A stretch of DNA of 64,000 bases from JACKJA01 sp050297015 (GCA_050297015.1 JBNKRZ010000024.1:115440-179439), one strand, 5' to 3'; counted from the first letter of the stretch, positions 36,960 through 45,000 are shown. A program made the numbers and translations. The notes: a model not told the origin generated them from the sequence alone.

Positions 36960-37235
36960 AGGGTCAAGGCCCATTAATTATGCCCATTCTGCGCGTTCGT
37001 AAATTTTTGATAGATATTTGTAAAAACCGTGCAGAGCATAGCCAAAGCTACGTTCAAACGATTTGAGCAAATAGATGCAAAAATTTACCGCGCCGGATAG
37101 ACGGTTAAACATGAAAGAGCAATTTACCGCTTCAAACAAGTTCACCGTAGCTTTGGCTATGCTTTTACTTGTTTTCATTGTATCTTGCCCTTTCATGTTT
37201 AACAGAATTGTACAAAATTAATGGCTCCTGACCCT
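36960..37235 (-). mobile_element. Palindromic MITE-like element, copy A (long form)
   Basis: A 276-bp element whose ends are imperfect inverted repeats of 32-33 bp: AGGGTCAAGGCCCATTAATT at 36960, and its counterpart ending GGCTCCTGACCCT at 37235. Inside are a 17-bp stem (arms 37104-37120 and 37187-37203) and an 18-bp perfect inverted repeat AGCATAGCCAAAGCTACG (37035-37052 and 37146-37163). Read on the minus strand, its first 136 nt match copy B (56080-56264) at about 91% by hand count. It carries a small reading frame and no transposase, and fills the ubiA-rsmE divergent intergenic region. Confidence 0.8.
36978..37196 (-). CDS. Small ORF carried by element copy A
   Basis: A 72-residue frame. 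Its N-terminal 32 residues (starting MKGQDTMKTSKSIAKATVNL) align with the frame in copy B with few changes. An AAGG motif precedes the internal ATG at codon 7. The frame extends across the extra palindromic DNA of copy A. Because the DNA is palindromic, conservation may reflect the structure rather than a protein, so coding status is uncertain. Confidence 0.3.
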   Translation of the reverse strand: MKGQDTMKTSKSIAKATVNLFEAVNCSFMFNRLSGAVNFCIYLLKSFERSFGYALHGFYKYLSKIYERAEWA

Positions 37236-37994
37236 TCCTGCATGAGTAACAATGACAAAATCATAAAATGCCCGCGGCTATATGTCGACAGTGACCTGCA
37301 AGCAAATGCAGAAATTTTTCTTCCCGCCGCACAGGCCCATTATTTGCGCAATGTCTTGCGCCGCCAGACAGGACAAACAGTGCGCCTTTTTAACGGCCGC
37401 AACGGAGAATGGGCCGTCACGCTAGAGACCGTAGAAAAAAAAGCCGTTTGTGGCCGCGCCATTGAACAAATCCGCACACAACCGCCTGCCCCCCGCGGCG
37501 TCCATCTGTTTTTCACCCCCATCAAAAAACAGCGCATGGATCGCCTGATCGAGGAAAGCGTGGAACTCGGCGTCACGGCCCTCCATCCGATCCTGACAAA
37601 AAACACCGATGCTCACAGACTCAATGAAGAACGCATACGCGCCCAGATTGTCGAGGCCAGCGAACAGTGTGAGCGACTCGATATTCCCTCTCTTATGCCT
37701 TTAACACCGTTCAATCAGGCTATCAATAACTGGGCACAGAAAAACAACGGCGCACCGCTTTTTGCCTGCCTTGAACGCACCGACACACCACTCATCGCCG
37801 CCGCATTGGAAACCCACCACGACACACAGCAAGCACGCGCATTCCTGATCGGCCCGGCCGGAGGTTTCACAAACGATGAGAAAGAAACGCTATCCAGCCA
37901 CCCAGCGGTTCAAGCCGTCTCACTGGGCGAGGCTATTTTACGCTGCGAAACCGCCGTGGCTTATGCCCTTTGCGCAAACAAAATAACCTCCTAG
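37221..37994 (+). CDS. rsmE: 16S rRNA m3U1498 methyltransferase RsmE
   Basis: A SPOUT-family methyltransferase of 250-257 residues that methylates U1498 of 16S rRNA. It has an N-terminal PUA-like domain (PRLYVDSDLQ). The knotted C-terminal SAM-binding site shows FLIGPAGGFTNDE and VSLGEAILRCETAVAYAL, which are diagnostic. The first ATG (37221) lies inside the terminal repeat of element A and would add MAPDPSC. The second ATG (37242) gives a normal N-terminus. Neither has a clear Shine-Dalgarno. Confidence 0.93.
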   Translation: MAPDPSCMSNNDKIIKCPRLYVDSDLQANAEIFLPAAQAHYLRNVLRRQTGQTVRLFNGRNGEWAVTLETVEKKAVCGRAIEQIRTQPPAPRGVHLFFTPIKKQRMDRLIEESVELGVTALHPILTKNTDAHRLNEERIRAQIVEASEQCERLDIPSLMPLTPFNQAINNWAQKNNGAPLFACLERTDTPLIAAALETHHDTQQARAFLIGPAGGFTNDEKETLSSHPAVQAVSLGEAILRCETAVAYALCANKITS

Positions 37995-38053
37995 GGTTCT
38001 GACCCTAAACATAGCCGTTTAATTTTTGGCCATTAAAGGTTACACTGGGGAAC

Positions 38054-38449
38054 ATGAAACGGTTTGTCTTTTCTTATCTATTCTGCGCCCTTTTATCCGC
38101 CCCGGCCTTTGCCGAGAGCAGTGATTCATGCAGAATCATAGACACCAACCAATCTTTCGCCGACACACGGGCGGCAAATCTACCGGAGCCCGCCGCAGCA
38201 ATAGAGCGCTGGCATGAAAGTTGGGCCAAAAACGAAACACCCCCCCGAAAAGCCACGCGCGCACGTTGGGATAAAGAAGGCGCAATCCACATACAACAGC
38301 TGGCAACCGCACGGCAAAAGTGGGAGGAAGAAGGCAAAGCTCTTCTGGCAGAGAGTAAAAAAACAAGGGCCAAATGGGAAAAAGAAGGCAAACAAAATCT
38401 CGCAGAACTGGATACCGCACAAGCCCGCTGGCTTAAAGATTGCCAATAA
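38054..38449 (+). CDS. Small exported helical repeat protein of unknown function
   Basis: A 131-residue protein with a signal peptide (MKRFVFSYLFCALLSAPAFAE). The mature part contains three to four repeats of about 17-18 residues built on R-x-x-W-x-x-E-G (RARWDKEG, RQKWEEEG, RAKWEKEG, then QARWLKDC). It has two cysteines in the mature protein (near the N-terminus and one residue from the end) that could form a disulfide. It is predicted to be alpha-helical and periplasmic. No family recognised. It converges on the M23 peptidase gene with a 29-bp gap. Confidence 0.65.
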   Translation: MKRFVFSYLFCALLSAPAFAESSDSCRIIDTNQSFADTRAANLPEPAAAIERWHESWAKNETPPRKATRARWDKEGAIHIQQLATARQKWEEEGKALLAESKKTRAKWEKEGKQNLAELDTAQARWLKDCQ

Positions 38450-38478
38450 AAACGAATCATAAGAAAAATATAGTCGTT

Positions 38479-39993
38479 TTAACGCGCAGCAAACTTGTTG
38501 CCCTTGAGCAACATGGCAAACTGAGAATCCACATCTGTGACCTGCGCTTTAAAGGCCGCCAAAGCCTCCCCCTTCAAAGCCGTTCCTTGCGGTGATTTAT
38601 GGGTTTTAGGGTTAACCTGCGCACCGTTCACAATGACCTCATAATGCAAATGCGGGCCGGTGGAACGGCCCGTTGTGCCGACATAACCAATCACCTGTCC
38701 CTGTTTTACACGCTTGCCGGATGAAACACCCTTGGCAATACGTTGCAAATGCGCATACGCCGTTTTCAAAGATGAATTATGACGCAGACGAATATAATTA
38801 CCGTATGAGCTCCAAGGCCCCGCCTTTTCAACCACAGCATCCCCGGCCGCATAAATCGGCGTTCCTCTGGGCGCAGCAAAATCGAGCCCTTTATGCATTT
38901 TACCGTATCCCAAAACCGGGTGCTTACGCATCCCAAAACCGGAAGACATCCGCGCGCCATCGATCGGCGTTTTCATCAAAGCCTTACGAATGCTGCGCCC
39001 TTCCGCAGTATAGTAATCAACATCGCCATTTTTACTCTCAAAACGATAGACCGGAATATTATGACCATTCACATTCAAGCGTGCATAAACGATATTCCCG
39101 GTTTTTATGAATTTACCTTCCGGTGTTTCCAGATTTTCATACAAAACCTCAAGCTCATCCCCCTGACGAATATCGCGCTGAAAATCGACATCCCACGAGA
39201 AAACACGAATGGCTTCGGCGGTGATCGCATCCGGCACGCCAGCCTTCGCTGCCGAACCAAACAAGGATAATTCTATTTTCGCCTGTTTGGCTTCAAGGCG
39301 TGGAACAACTTCTTGCTCTTCTATCGAAGCAGAAAAAGCATTTTCCTCGTGGCGCAAAACCAGCGTATGAAGCGGATCAATGACCATTTCCATCCGGGAA
39401 AAACGATAGTCATCCTCGCCACTCTCACTATCCTCTAACGGATCAAAACGCAAAAGAAGCTCTTGACCAGGGCGGATGTGACGCGGGTCGTAAACACCGT
39501 CAAGCGCCGAAACAATCCGGTAAGTGTCATGCGCCGAAATACCGGCCTTTTGCAAAGAGACCGACAAAGCATCGCCCTTGGCAATTTCAAAGCGCTCTTC
39601 ACGCGGTTGGGGCAGGGGCATTGTCGCCGCTGCCAAAACAAGTGCGGGCTCCAGCGTTTCCTGCTCTCGCATCAAGGAATCTCTTCCCGTCCCTTCCGGC
39701 AACATAGAAGGCTCCAAGGAAGCCGAAGCCGACACGGAATCTATATTCTCTTGCTGCGCAGCGGACGCAACATATTCCAAAGCACCCCGCGCAGAATCAT
39801 CGTTCCTAAAAGCACGGGAATCTTTTGAAAATCCCACGACAGTGCTGAGAGAAAGAACAAAAATAAGAGCTACAGGCACAACTAAATAACGCAAACGCAA
39901 ACCATTGCGCCGCGTAAACACATAGCGCTGACGCACAGGCAAATGCGCGATCAACATCAAAACTACCGTTGAAATCCACCGACGCCACAGCAT
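38479..39993 (-). CDS. M23-family (LytM) peptidoglycan endopeptidase
   Basis: About 504 residues. A basic N-terminus and a membrane anchor (YLVVPVALIFVLSLSTVVGF) precede a Ser/Glu-rich linker and a LysM-like/OapA-type region (about 140-200). The C-terminal LytM domain has zinc-site motifs MHKGLDFAAP and GPHLHYEV, with the intermediate TAYAHLQRI. It would cleave peptidoglycan cross-links. The open frame extends to a TTG at 40020; ATG at 39993 is preferred here, although no strong Shine-Dalgarno precedes it. Confidence 0.88.
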   Translation of the reverse strand: MLWRRWISTVVLMLIAHLPVRQRYVFTRRNGLRLRYLVVPVALIFVLSLSTVVGFSKDSRAFRNDDSARGALEYVASAAQQENIDSVSASASLEPSMLPEGTGRDSLMREQETLEPALVLAAATMPLPQPREERFEIAKGDALSVSLQKAGISAHDTYRIVSALDGVYDPRHIRPGQELLLRFDPLEDSESGEDDYRFSRMEMVIDPLHTLVLRHEENAFSASIEEQEVVPRLEAKQAKIELSLFGSAAKAGVPDAITAEAIRVFSWDVDFQRDIRQGDELEVLYENLETPEGKFIKTGNIVYARLNVNGHNIPVYRFESKNGDVDYYTAEGRSIRKALMKTPIDGARMSSGFGMRKHPVLGYGKMHKGLDFAAPRGTPIYAAGDAVVEKAGPWSSYGNYIRLRHNSSLKTAYAHLQRIAKGVSSGKRVKQGQVIGYVGTTGRSTGPHLHYEVIVNGAQVNPKTHKSPQGTALKGEALAAFKAQVTDVDSQFAMLLKGNKFAAR

Positions 39994-40097
39994 ACCGAAT
40001 TGTCCGTTTCCTAGTCTCAAACAATCTCTCTTTTACTTATTTTTTAAAACCGTGATTATTACTTTTTGCATCCGGCACATCCCCAAATAAAGACCTC

Positions 40098-40580
40098 TTA
40101 TCCAAATGTCGTATTCAAAGACTCCAGCGCCGATTCCAAAAACTGATGCGGCTCGGCCAGTTTTTTATTCACATCGGTTACGATATATATACCGAAAATC
40201 AAAAAGACAAGAGCATCAACAGCCCCACTTTTATCAGCATTTGTTTCGATAAACCCCGGCAACAAACCCGCCAAGAGAAAAAAGAAAAACAAAACGGTAT
40301 ACAGTATCGTCAAAGAAAGCGCCGGACGGGCATAACCATCGACGATAATCCGCGCCACATCACCCTCCAGACCGATCGCCACGCTCAAATCCAGACGGGC
40401 ATGACGGGCAATCCCGGAAGGTGAGCCCGTTGTCGCACTAATTTGAAAGCAATCAGAACCGCCTGTAATCTTTTCAACGACCAATACCTTCTCTAAACGT
40501 TCCATCAAGACCGTTTTAAGGCGATCAACATCAACATCGCGCGATAAACTTATCTTTTTAGATACTTCAATATGTTTCAT
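40098..40580 (-). CDS. Hypothetical protein with two membrane helices
   Basis: A 160-residue protein with a soluble N-terminal part (about 1-85, beta-rich) and two hydrophobic segments, LTILYTVLFFFFLLAGLLPG (about 89-108) and VDALVFLIFGIYIV (about 120-133). A short helical tail follows. No family recognised. GGGGGAG immediately precedes the ATG. The gene lies between the M23 peptidase and an IalB-like gene on the same strand. Confidence 0.6.
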   Translation of the reverse strand: MKHIEVSKKISLSRDVDVDRLKTVLMERLEKVLVVEKITGGSDCFQISATTGSPSGIARHARLDLSVAIGLEGDVARIIVDGYARPALSLTILYTVLFFFFLLAGLLPGFIETNADKSGAVDALVFLIFGIYIVTDVNKKLAEPHQFLESALESLNTTFG

Positions 40581-40627
40581 GACTCCCCCCCTCGGTCCAA
40601 AAAACAGACCCTCATCAACGTTTTTTA

Positions 40628-41146
40628 TTACTTAACACCACATTCTTGATTGATTTTATCATGCGCAGCGCCAGAGCCTTTCAAACTAAACGTATCGGTC
40701 GTCAACGTACCGCGACCGGATGTACCCTTCACAATCATTTTTGAACCTTTACGAATGGCATTCGTCAATTTTTCATCTGTCTCCGCATAAGGAGTCCAAG
40801 CCGTTTCATCTTGCGTGAACAAAGTAAAACGCTGAGAATCAATCATCACCGTCGCATCACTGCCGGCCTTATATGGATAGCCGGTCATATAGCTAAAAAC
40901 ATTCGTAGATCCTTCCGCCGGGCGATGCGTAATCAAGGCAAACACCTCCCCCCGACGAGTATAACTCCCCTCGGCCTTTTCCGGCTGACTGGCCATATAA
41001 CAAACCTTATTTCCATTTTCTTCAAAAACATAAGCTGCCCAATCGCCAAAACGCCCTAATTCCCTTGGATCAGAAGCCTGCGCCGAAGATGCAGACATAA
41101 GCGCAAAAAACAATGTAAAACCTGCGAGGAGAAAACTCTTAGACAT
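40628..41146 (-). CDS. Invasion-associated locus B (IalB)-family protein
   Basis: A 172-residue secreted protein with a signal peptide (residues 1-23, ASSAQA). The IalB pattern is visible as RFGDWAAYVFEENGNKVCYMASQPEKAEG, then RRGEVFALITHRP and MIDSQRFTLF, with two cysteines, one near the C-terminus. Members are periplasmic or surface proteins common in alphaproteobacteria. The general function is unclear; the name reflects Bartonella. It is transcribed divergently from rpoE. Confidence 0.85.
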   Translation of the reverse strand: MSKSFLLAGFTLFFALMSASSAQASDPRELGRFGDWAAYVFEENGNKVCYMASQPEKAEGSYTRRGEVFALITHRPAEGSTNVFSYMTGYPYKAGSDATVMIDSQRFTLFTQDETAWTPYAETDEKLTNAIRKGSKMIVKGTSGRGTLTTDTFSLKGSGAAHDKINQECGVK

Positions 41147-41281
41147 TTTGATTAAAACCCTTTTAAGAAAACCCGGTTGTTTCGTATGACCCTAACCGTA
41201 AAAGACAACAAATAAAGACCTGAAAAAGGTCCATTTCCATTATATACTCTATCCCTGCCAAGTCAAAACCCCAAATAAAAT

Positions 41282-41307
41282 TGATCCTTTTTTATCCCTG
41301 CCCCGTA
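41282..41307 (+). promoter_or_regulatory. Probable ECF11 (RpoE-type) autoregulatory promoter
   Basis: TGATCC (41282-41287), which is the -35 consensus of the Rhodobacter RpoE/ChrR group, is followed after 16 bp by CGTA (41304-41307). It lies 55 bp upstream of the chosen rpoE start, where an autoregulated promoter is expected. Confidence 0.5.
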
Positions 41308-41361
41308 TCAAAGGTAATAAAATATTGTTTTCACTCCAGCGAGAGCTTGCTTATTGTGCGG

Positions 41362-42027
41362 ATGGCTTCACATATGATATCAAAGGGAAATGCTGACGGT
41401 ATAATAGTCGGAGCAGCAACTTCGCATGGAAAAGAGCGCGAAAAACCATTGGTTACAGCACATAAAGAAAATATCCCGGACAACCAAACGCTCGACGCAC
41501 AAATCCGTGCCGTCGCTGGAAACCGTGATAAACAGGCGTTCATTGACCTGTTTGAATATTATGCACCGCGAATCAAGTCCTTCTTTCTAAAGGGTGGACT
41601 AAGTACCGATGTCGCCGATGAGTTAGCACAAGAAACAATGCTGGCCATTTGGACAAAAGCTGATAGCTTCGATCCGGCCAAAGCCGCACTCAGCACATGG
41701 ATATACACTATAGCCCGGAATAAACGGATTGATTATTTCCGCAAAACGGGCCGACCGGAACCGGACACCAACGATCCCCTAATGACGCCCCATACATTCA
41801 CATCGCCCGACGATGCGCTGTCACGGGAAGAAAACATCCAAGCCGTACAAGAAGTATTAAAAGAATTACCCAAAGAGCAAGCCAGCATCATTCAGCAAGC
41901 TTTTTTTGAAGACAAAACTCACGCCGCCATAGCACAAGAAACAGGCTTGCCGCTGGGAACCGTAAAATCACGCATTCGGCTAGCCATGGAGCGCCTCCGC
42001 CACGCTTTGGGAGGATACGAATCATGA
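41362..42027 (+). CDS. rpoE: ECF sigma factor, RpoE/ChrR type
   Basis: An ECF sigma factor of about 221 residues. Region 2 shows AFIDLFEYYAPRIKSFFLKGG, DELAQETMLAIWTKADSFDP and STWIYTIARNKRIDYFRK. Region 4 shows HAAIAQETGLPLGTVKSRIRLAMERLRHAL. The open frame reaches a TTG at 41281, but that would overlap the likely promoter, so ATG at 41362 (or 41374) is chosen. Its stop overlaps the chrR start by 4 bp. This group controls the response to singlet oxygen or similar oxidants. Confidence 0.92.
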   Translation: MASHMISKGNADGIIVGAATSHGKEREKPLVTAHKENIPDNQTLDAQIRAVAGNRDKQAFIDLFEYYAPRIKSFFLKGGLSTDVADELAQETMLAIWTKADSFDPAKAALSTWIYTIARNKRIDYFRKTGRPEPDTNDPLMTPHTFTSPDDALSREENIQAVQEVLKELPKEQASIIQQAFFEDKTHAAIAQETGLPLGTVKSRIRLAMERLRHALGGYES

Positions 42028-42704
42028 CCCAAAACAACCGCCTCGATCATGAGATCATGCTCATGGAATATGCTGCCGGAACCCTTGATGAGGGGCTTTC
42101 TTTGGTCGCGGCATCTTACGTCACGTTGTCACCCCAAGCGCGACACTATGTAGAACACTGTGAAACCATCGCCGGCACGCTGATTGACCGCTGTTGCGCC
42201 CCTGTAGAAATGGGAAGAAGCAGCCTGAACAACGTACTAGAACGCCTTGATACGCTACAAGAAAGCCCTAAACCGGCAACACTCAATATGACCGGAGACG
42301 ACAGTATCGCCGCACGGGCTTGCCCCTTGCCGCTGCAAAACCATATAGCAACGCTGTGTGCGGAAAAGGGATTAGAGTGGAAAACCATCCACCCCGGCGT
42401 ACGTATCTGCAATATTCCTTTGCACAACAGCTGTTGCAAAGCACGAATTATGGAGATATCTCCCGGCGTAAAAACCCCCGCCCACAAGCATATGGGACAA
42501 GAATGCACTTTGATTCTGGCGGGGGGAATGCGTGACGAATATGGCCGCTATGATAAGGGTGACTTGCTTATTCTGGGGGGCAACACAATCCACCAGCCCC
42601 ACGCCGACCATATAGAGGGATGCTTGTGCCTCGTGACCACAGAAGGCCCCCTAAAGCCCGTAAACTGGGCCACCCGGCTCACACAAATTATCTGGCGTTT
42701 TTAG
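42024..42704 (+). CDS. chrR: ChrR-like cupin anti-sigma factor with altered zinc motif
   Basis: A 226-residue partner of RpoE. The N-terminal anti-sigma domain contains EYAAGTLDEGLSLVAA, close to ChrR. However, the Zn-binding H-x3-C-x2-C that follows in Rhodobacter ChrR is replaced by Y32, S36 and A39. The C-terminal cupin keeps its metal ligands: H154, H156, E160 (HKHMGQE) and H190. Cysteines occur elsewhere (C46, C57, C58, C137, C138). It overlaps rpoE by 4 bp, so the two are co-translated. Its 3' end overlaps the convergent trmH gene by 17 bp. Confidence 0.88.
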   Translation: MTQNNRLDHEIMLMEYAAGTLDEGLSLVAASYVTLSPQARHYVEHCETIAGTLIDRCCAPVEMGRSSLNNVLERLDTLQESPKPATLNMTGDDSIAARACPLPLQNHIATLCAEKGLEWKTIHPGVRICNIPLHNSCCKARIMEISPGVKTPAHKHMGQECTLILAGGMRDEYGRYDKGDLLILGGNTIHQPHADHIEGCLCLVTTEGPLKPVNWATRLTQIIWRF

Positions 42705-43248
42705 ATTTCTCCGACCGGATTTTGCGGCGATGCCCTTCCTGTTTTGCGGGGATAAAATCACCAACCGGGCCGCCGGGTTTTACAGGACGATCGGCAAACC
42801 GCCCCATTGATAGCAAACGGTCATACATGACCAGCGCTCCCGCCACACCGACATTGACACAGAATTTCATGGGTATCTGAATCACATGGTCGCAACACGC
42901 TTGCATCGCAGGCGACAGGGAGCCCATCTCCGGCCCCAGAATATACGCCGCCCGCAACGGATGACGAAAGGACGGTAGAGGCACGGACTCATCCGTGAGC
43001 TCCACACCAACCAACTGGCACCCCTTGGGCAAGGTAAATTCGTCTATTGTTTCATATTGATGATAGGGGATGTGATCGAACGCCCCGGACGTATCGGACA
43101 CACGCATGGCCCGCACATCGACCTCCGGCGCGATCGTAAAGAAAAAACTGCCGCCGAAAGCGTGGGTCGAGCGGACCAAATTGCCAACATTGGCCTCTTT
43201 AGATATCCCCTCGACACCAACACCAAAATAACCGCGCATGGAACTCAT
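42688..43248 (-). CDS. TrmH-family (SpoU) RNA 2'-O-methyltransferase
   Basis: A 186-residue SPOUT methylase. Motif 1 is KEANVGNLVRSTHAFG. Motif 2 is YILGPEMGSLS and motif 3 is IPMKFCVNVGVAGALVMYDRL, all in the right order for a knotted SAM-binding fold. The C-terminal tail is basic (EGHRRKIRSEKSKNAR). The RNA target is unknown. The gene starts 2 bp after the DUF2892 gene stop, so they form an operon, and it is convergent with chrR with a 17-bp overlap. Confidence 0.88.
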   Translation of the reverse strand: MSSMRGYFGVGVEGISKEANVGNLVRSTHAFGGSFFFTIAPEVDVRAMRVSDTSGAFDHIPYHQYETIDEFTLPKGCQLVGVELTDESVPLPSFRHPLRAAYILGPEMGSLSPAMQACCDHVIQIPMKFCVNVGVAGALVMYDRLLSMGRFADRPVKPGGPVGDFIPAKQEGHRRKIRSEKSKNAR

Positions 43249-43250
43249 GC

Positions 43251-43562
43251 TTACTCAGCCTTGTCGTCGTCTTTCTTGTCTTCTGCCGCGACATCTTCAG
43301 TTTTAGCTTCAGCAGCATCTTCGGCTTTATCACCATGACAATTTCCGCCGCAGCATGTTTTTCCCTCATCCGCGCCGCACGTATTTTTACCGAGCAACGT
43401 ATAAGCCGGGCAAAAACCCATCATCGCTGTTACAACCAGCAATGCCGCAACTAACCAAAATACCGTTTCAAGCGGTCCACTCAAAACAAGAGCCAGCAAA
43501 GCCGCAACAGCCGCTCCGGCCAGACGAAGGCTTTTATCTTTTTGTCCAACATTCGTTTCCAT
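43251..43562 (-). CDS. DUF2892 membrane protein with cysteine-rich acidic tail
   Basis: A 103-residue protein. The DUF2892 core (two helices, then MMGFCPAYTLLGKNTC) is followed by an unusual tail containing TCCGGNCHG and then a low-complexity Lys/Asp/Glu/Ala stretch. The Cys/His cluster could bind metal; that is a guess from composition. It precedes trmH in an operon and is separate from the other DUF2892 gene (17487). Confidence 0.82.
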   Translation of the reverse strand: METNVGQKDKSLRLAGAAVAALLALVLSGPLETVFWLVAALLVVTAMMGFCPAYTLLGKNTCGADEGKTCCGGNCHGDKAEDAAEAKTEDVAAEDKKDDDKAE

Positions 43563-43603
43563 GTTTAATCTCCTTGCGTTTAGAATCTTTAAAAAAGAGG
43601 TGT

Positions 43604-44779
43604 TTATTTGATCGCTGTCTCCAGTCGATCCAGCGCGTCGTTCAGCTTACCTTGAGAAACGGCAAAACACAAACGCATTGATCCCCGCCCGACTTTTCCG
43701 AACGAACACCCCGGCGCCAGAAAGAGCCCGACATCATCAATCAGGCGCTTGGCAAACACCAAACAGTCCGGTTCGCCTTCAACCTGAAACAAGGAATAAA
43801 ACGTTGCCTCCGGCCGGGTCGCCCGCACACAGCCCATCGCCTCAAACCGATCCATCATTAAAGCACGGTTTTTATCCCACAGAGCCAATTGCTCCTTTAA
43901 AAACGGCTCCCCATGACGCAAGGCTTCTATCGCCCCGTACTGCGTGAAAGTCGTCGGACAAAAATTGTTATAAAGAGCGATATCATAAATGGCTTGTTCC
44001 GCAGCCGCCGGGCCGACAATCCAGCCCAGCCGCCAGCCTGTCATCGCCCATGCTTTGGAAAAACTGTTAATAATAAACAGCTTGTCATCCGGCTCCGCCA
44101 CATCAAGGAAACTATCGGCGCGCGAACAGTCATAAACCAGCCGGGTATAGACCTCATCAGAAATCACCCAAATATCGCGGGCACGGGCAAAATCCATAAT
44201 CTGGCGCATTTCCTCATGAGAAGCCATCCACCCGGTCGGGTTAGAGGGCGTCGTAACCATAATAGCTTTCGTTTGCGGGGTGCAGGAATCAAACAATTTT
44301 TCCAGATCCAGCGCCCATGCACCGTTTTCATCCAGATGCAGCGGCATTTCCGTTACGCTTGCCTGCTGCATTTCCACCGCACCGAGAAGGTTTTTCCAGA
44401 TCGGGGTTACAGCAACAACTTCATCGCCTTCATCGAGAAGCGCTGTCAAAACAATATGGATCGCTGATGCCCCTGAGGCCGTCACAAAAATGCGATTGGT
44501 CGGGATATTCATATTGAACTCCCGAACATAATAACTGGCAATTTCCTGACGCAGCTCCGGCGTGCCCAAGACTTGATTGTAAAAAGTCTTGCCTTCATCC
44601 ATCGCGCGCATAGCGCCCTTCATGATAAAATCGGGAGTCGCCGCATCGCCCTCGCCTTGTGCCAGTGATAGCAAATCCTTACGGCGGGCGCCGTGCTTTA
44701 CAATTTCAGTCCCCGGATTTTGGGACAAATTTTCGATCACGGCCCTCATTTTCAAATAAGACGGTCTTTCGCCGCTCAT
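43604..44779 (-). CDS. PLP-dependent class I/II aminotransferase
   Basis: About 391 residues with the fold type I layout: SGASAIHIVLTALLDEGDEV, TTPSNPTGW, WVISDEVYTRLVYD, and the PLP lysine in INSFSKAWAMTGWRLGW. It resembles aspartate/aromatic-type aminotransferases, but the substrate cannot be read off. The ATG at 44779 has GAGGG 5 nt upstream and is preferred. The frame continues to ATG 44809 and TTG 44824. A short poly-alanine ORF lies 128 bp upstream. Confidence 0.88.
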   Translation of the reverse strand: MSGERPSYLKMRAVIENLSQNPGTEIVKHGARRKDLLSLAQGEGDAATPDFIMKGAMRAMDEGKTFYNQVLGTPELRQEIASYYVREFNMNIPTNRIFVTASGASAIHIVLTALLDEGDEVVAVTPIWKNLLGAVEMQQASVTEMPLHLDENGAWALDLEKLFDSCTPQTKAIMVTTPSNPTGWMASHEEMRQIMDFARARDIWVISDEVYTRLVYDCSRADSFLDVAEPDDKLFIINSFSKAWAMTGWRLGWIVGPAAAEQAIYDIALYNNFCPTTFTQYGAIEALRHGEPFLKEQLALWDKNRALMMDRFEAMGCVRATRPEATFYSLFQVEGEPDCLVFAKRLIDDVGLFLAPGCSFGKVGRGSMRLCFAVSQGKLNDALDRLETAIK

Positions 44780-44907
44780 ACCACCCTCATATAGTTGTAA
44801 TGTTTTCATAGTTAGATACACCAATCCTGTTGGAATAAAAGAAAAATCGAAAAATTCTTAGGAAATTTTAAACGTGCGCCTCGGCACTATACGATAAGAT
44901 ACAGCCC

Positions 44908-45000
44908 CTAACGGGCCGCACAAGCTGCTGCCGCCGCCGCTGCGCCATAGGCGTGGGCGGAGATCGAGAAAAGACGGGCCTGTTCAACGCGCATCATCAT
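44908..45000 (-). CDS. Candidate leader peptide (30 codons, poly-Ala)
   Basis: ATG at 45000 to TAG at 44908. The product starts MMMRVEQARLFSIS and ends with Gly, six alanines, CAAR. The codons are GC-rich in an AT-rich gap. A possible promoter lies upstream on the minus strand (TTGTAA, 17 bp, TAAAAA), within 45030-45070. A small GCCC/GGGC hairpin overlaps the stop. A run of identical codons upstream of an amino-acid enzyme is typical of attenuation leaders. No clear terminator with a T run was found, so regulation is hypothetical. Confidence 0.35.
   Translation of the reverse strand: MMMRVEQARLFSISAHAYGAAAAAAACAAR

Noticed and set aside
37992..38010. AGGGTTCTGACCCTA after rsmE as a remnant of the palindromic element
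   Set aside because: Only a short match to the terminal repeat; not enough to call a third copy.
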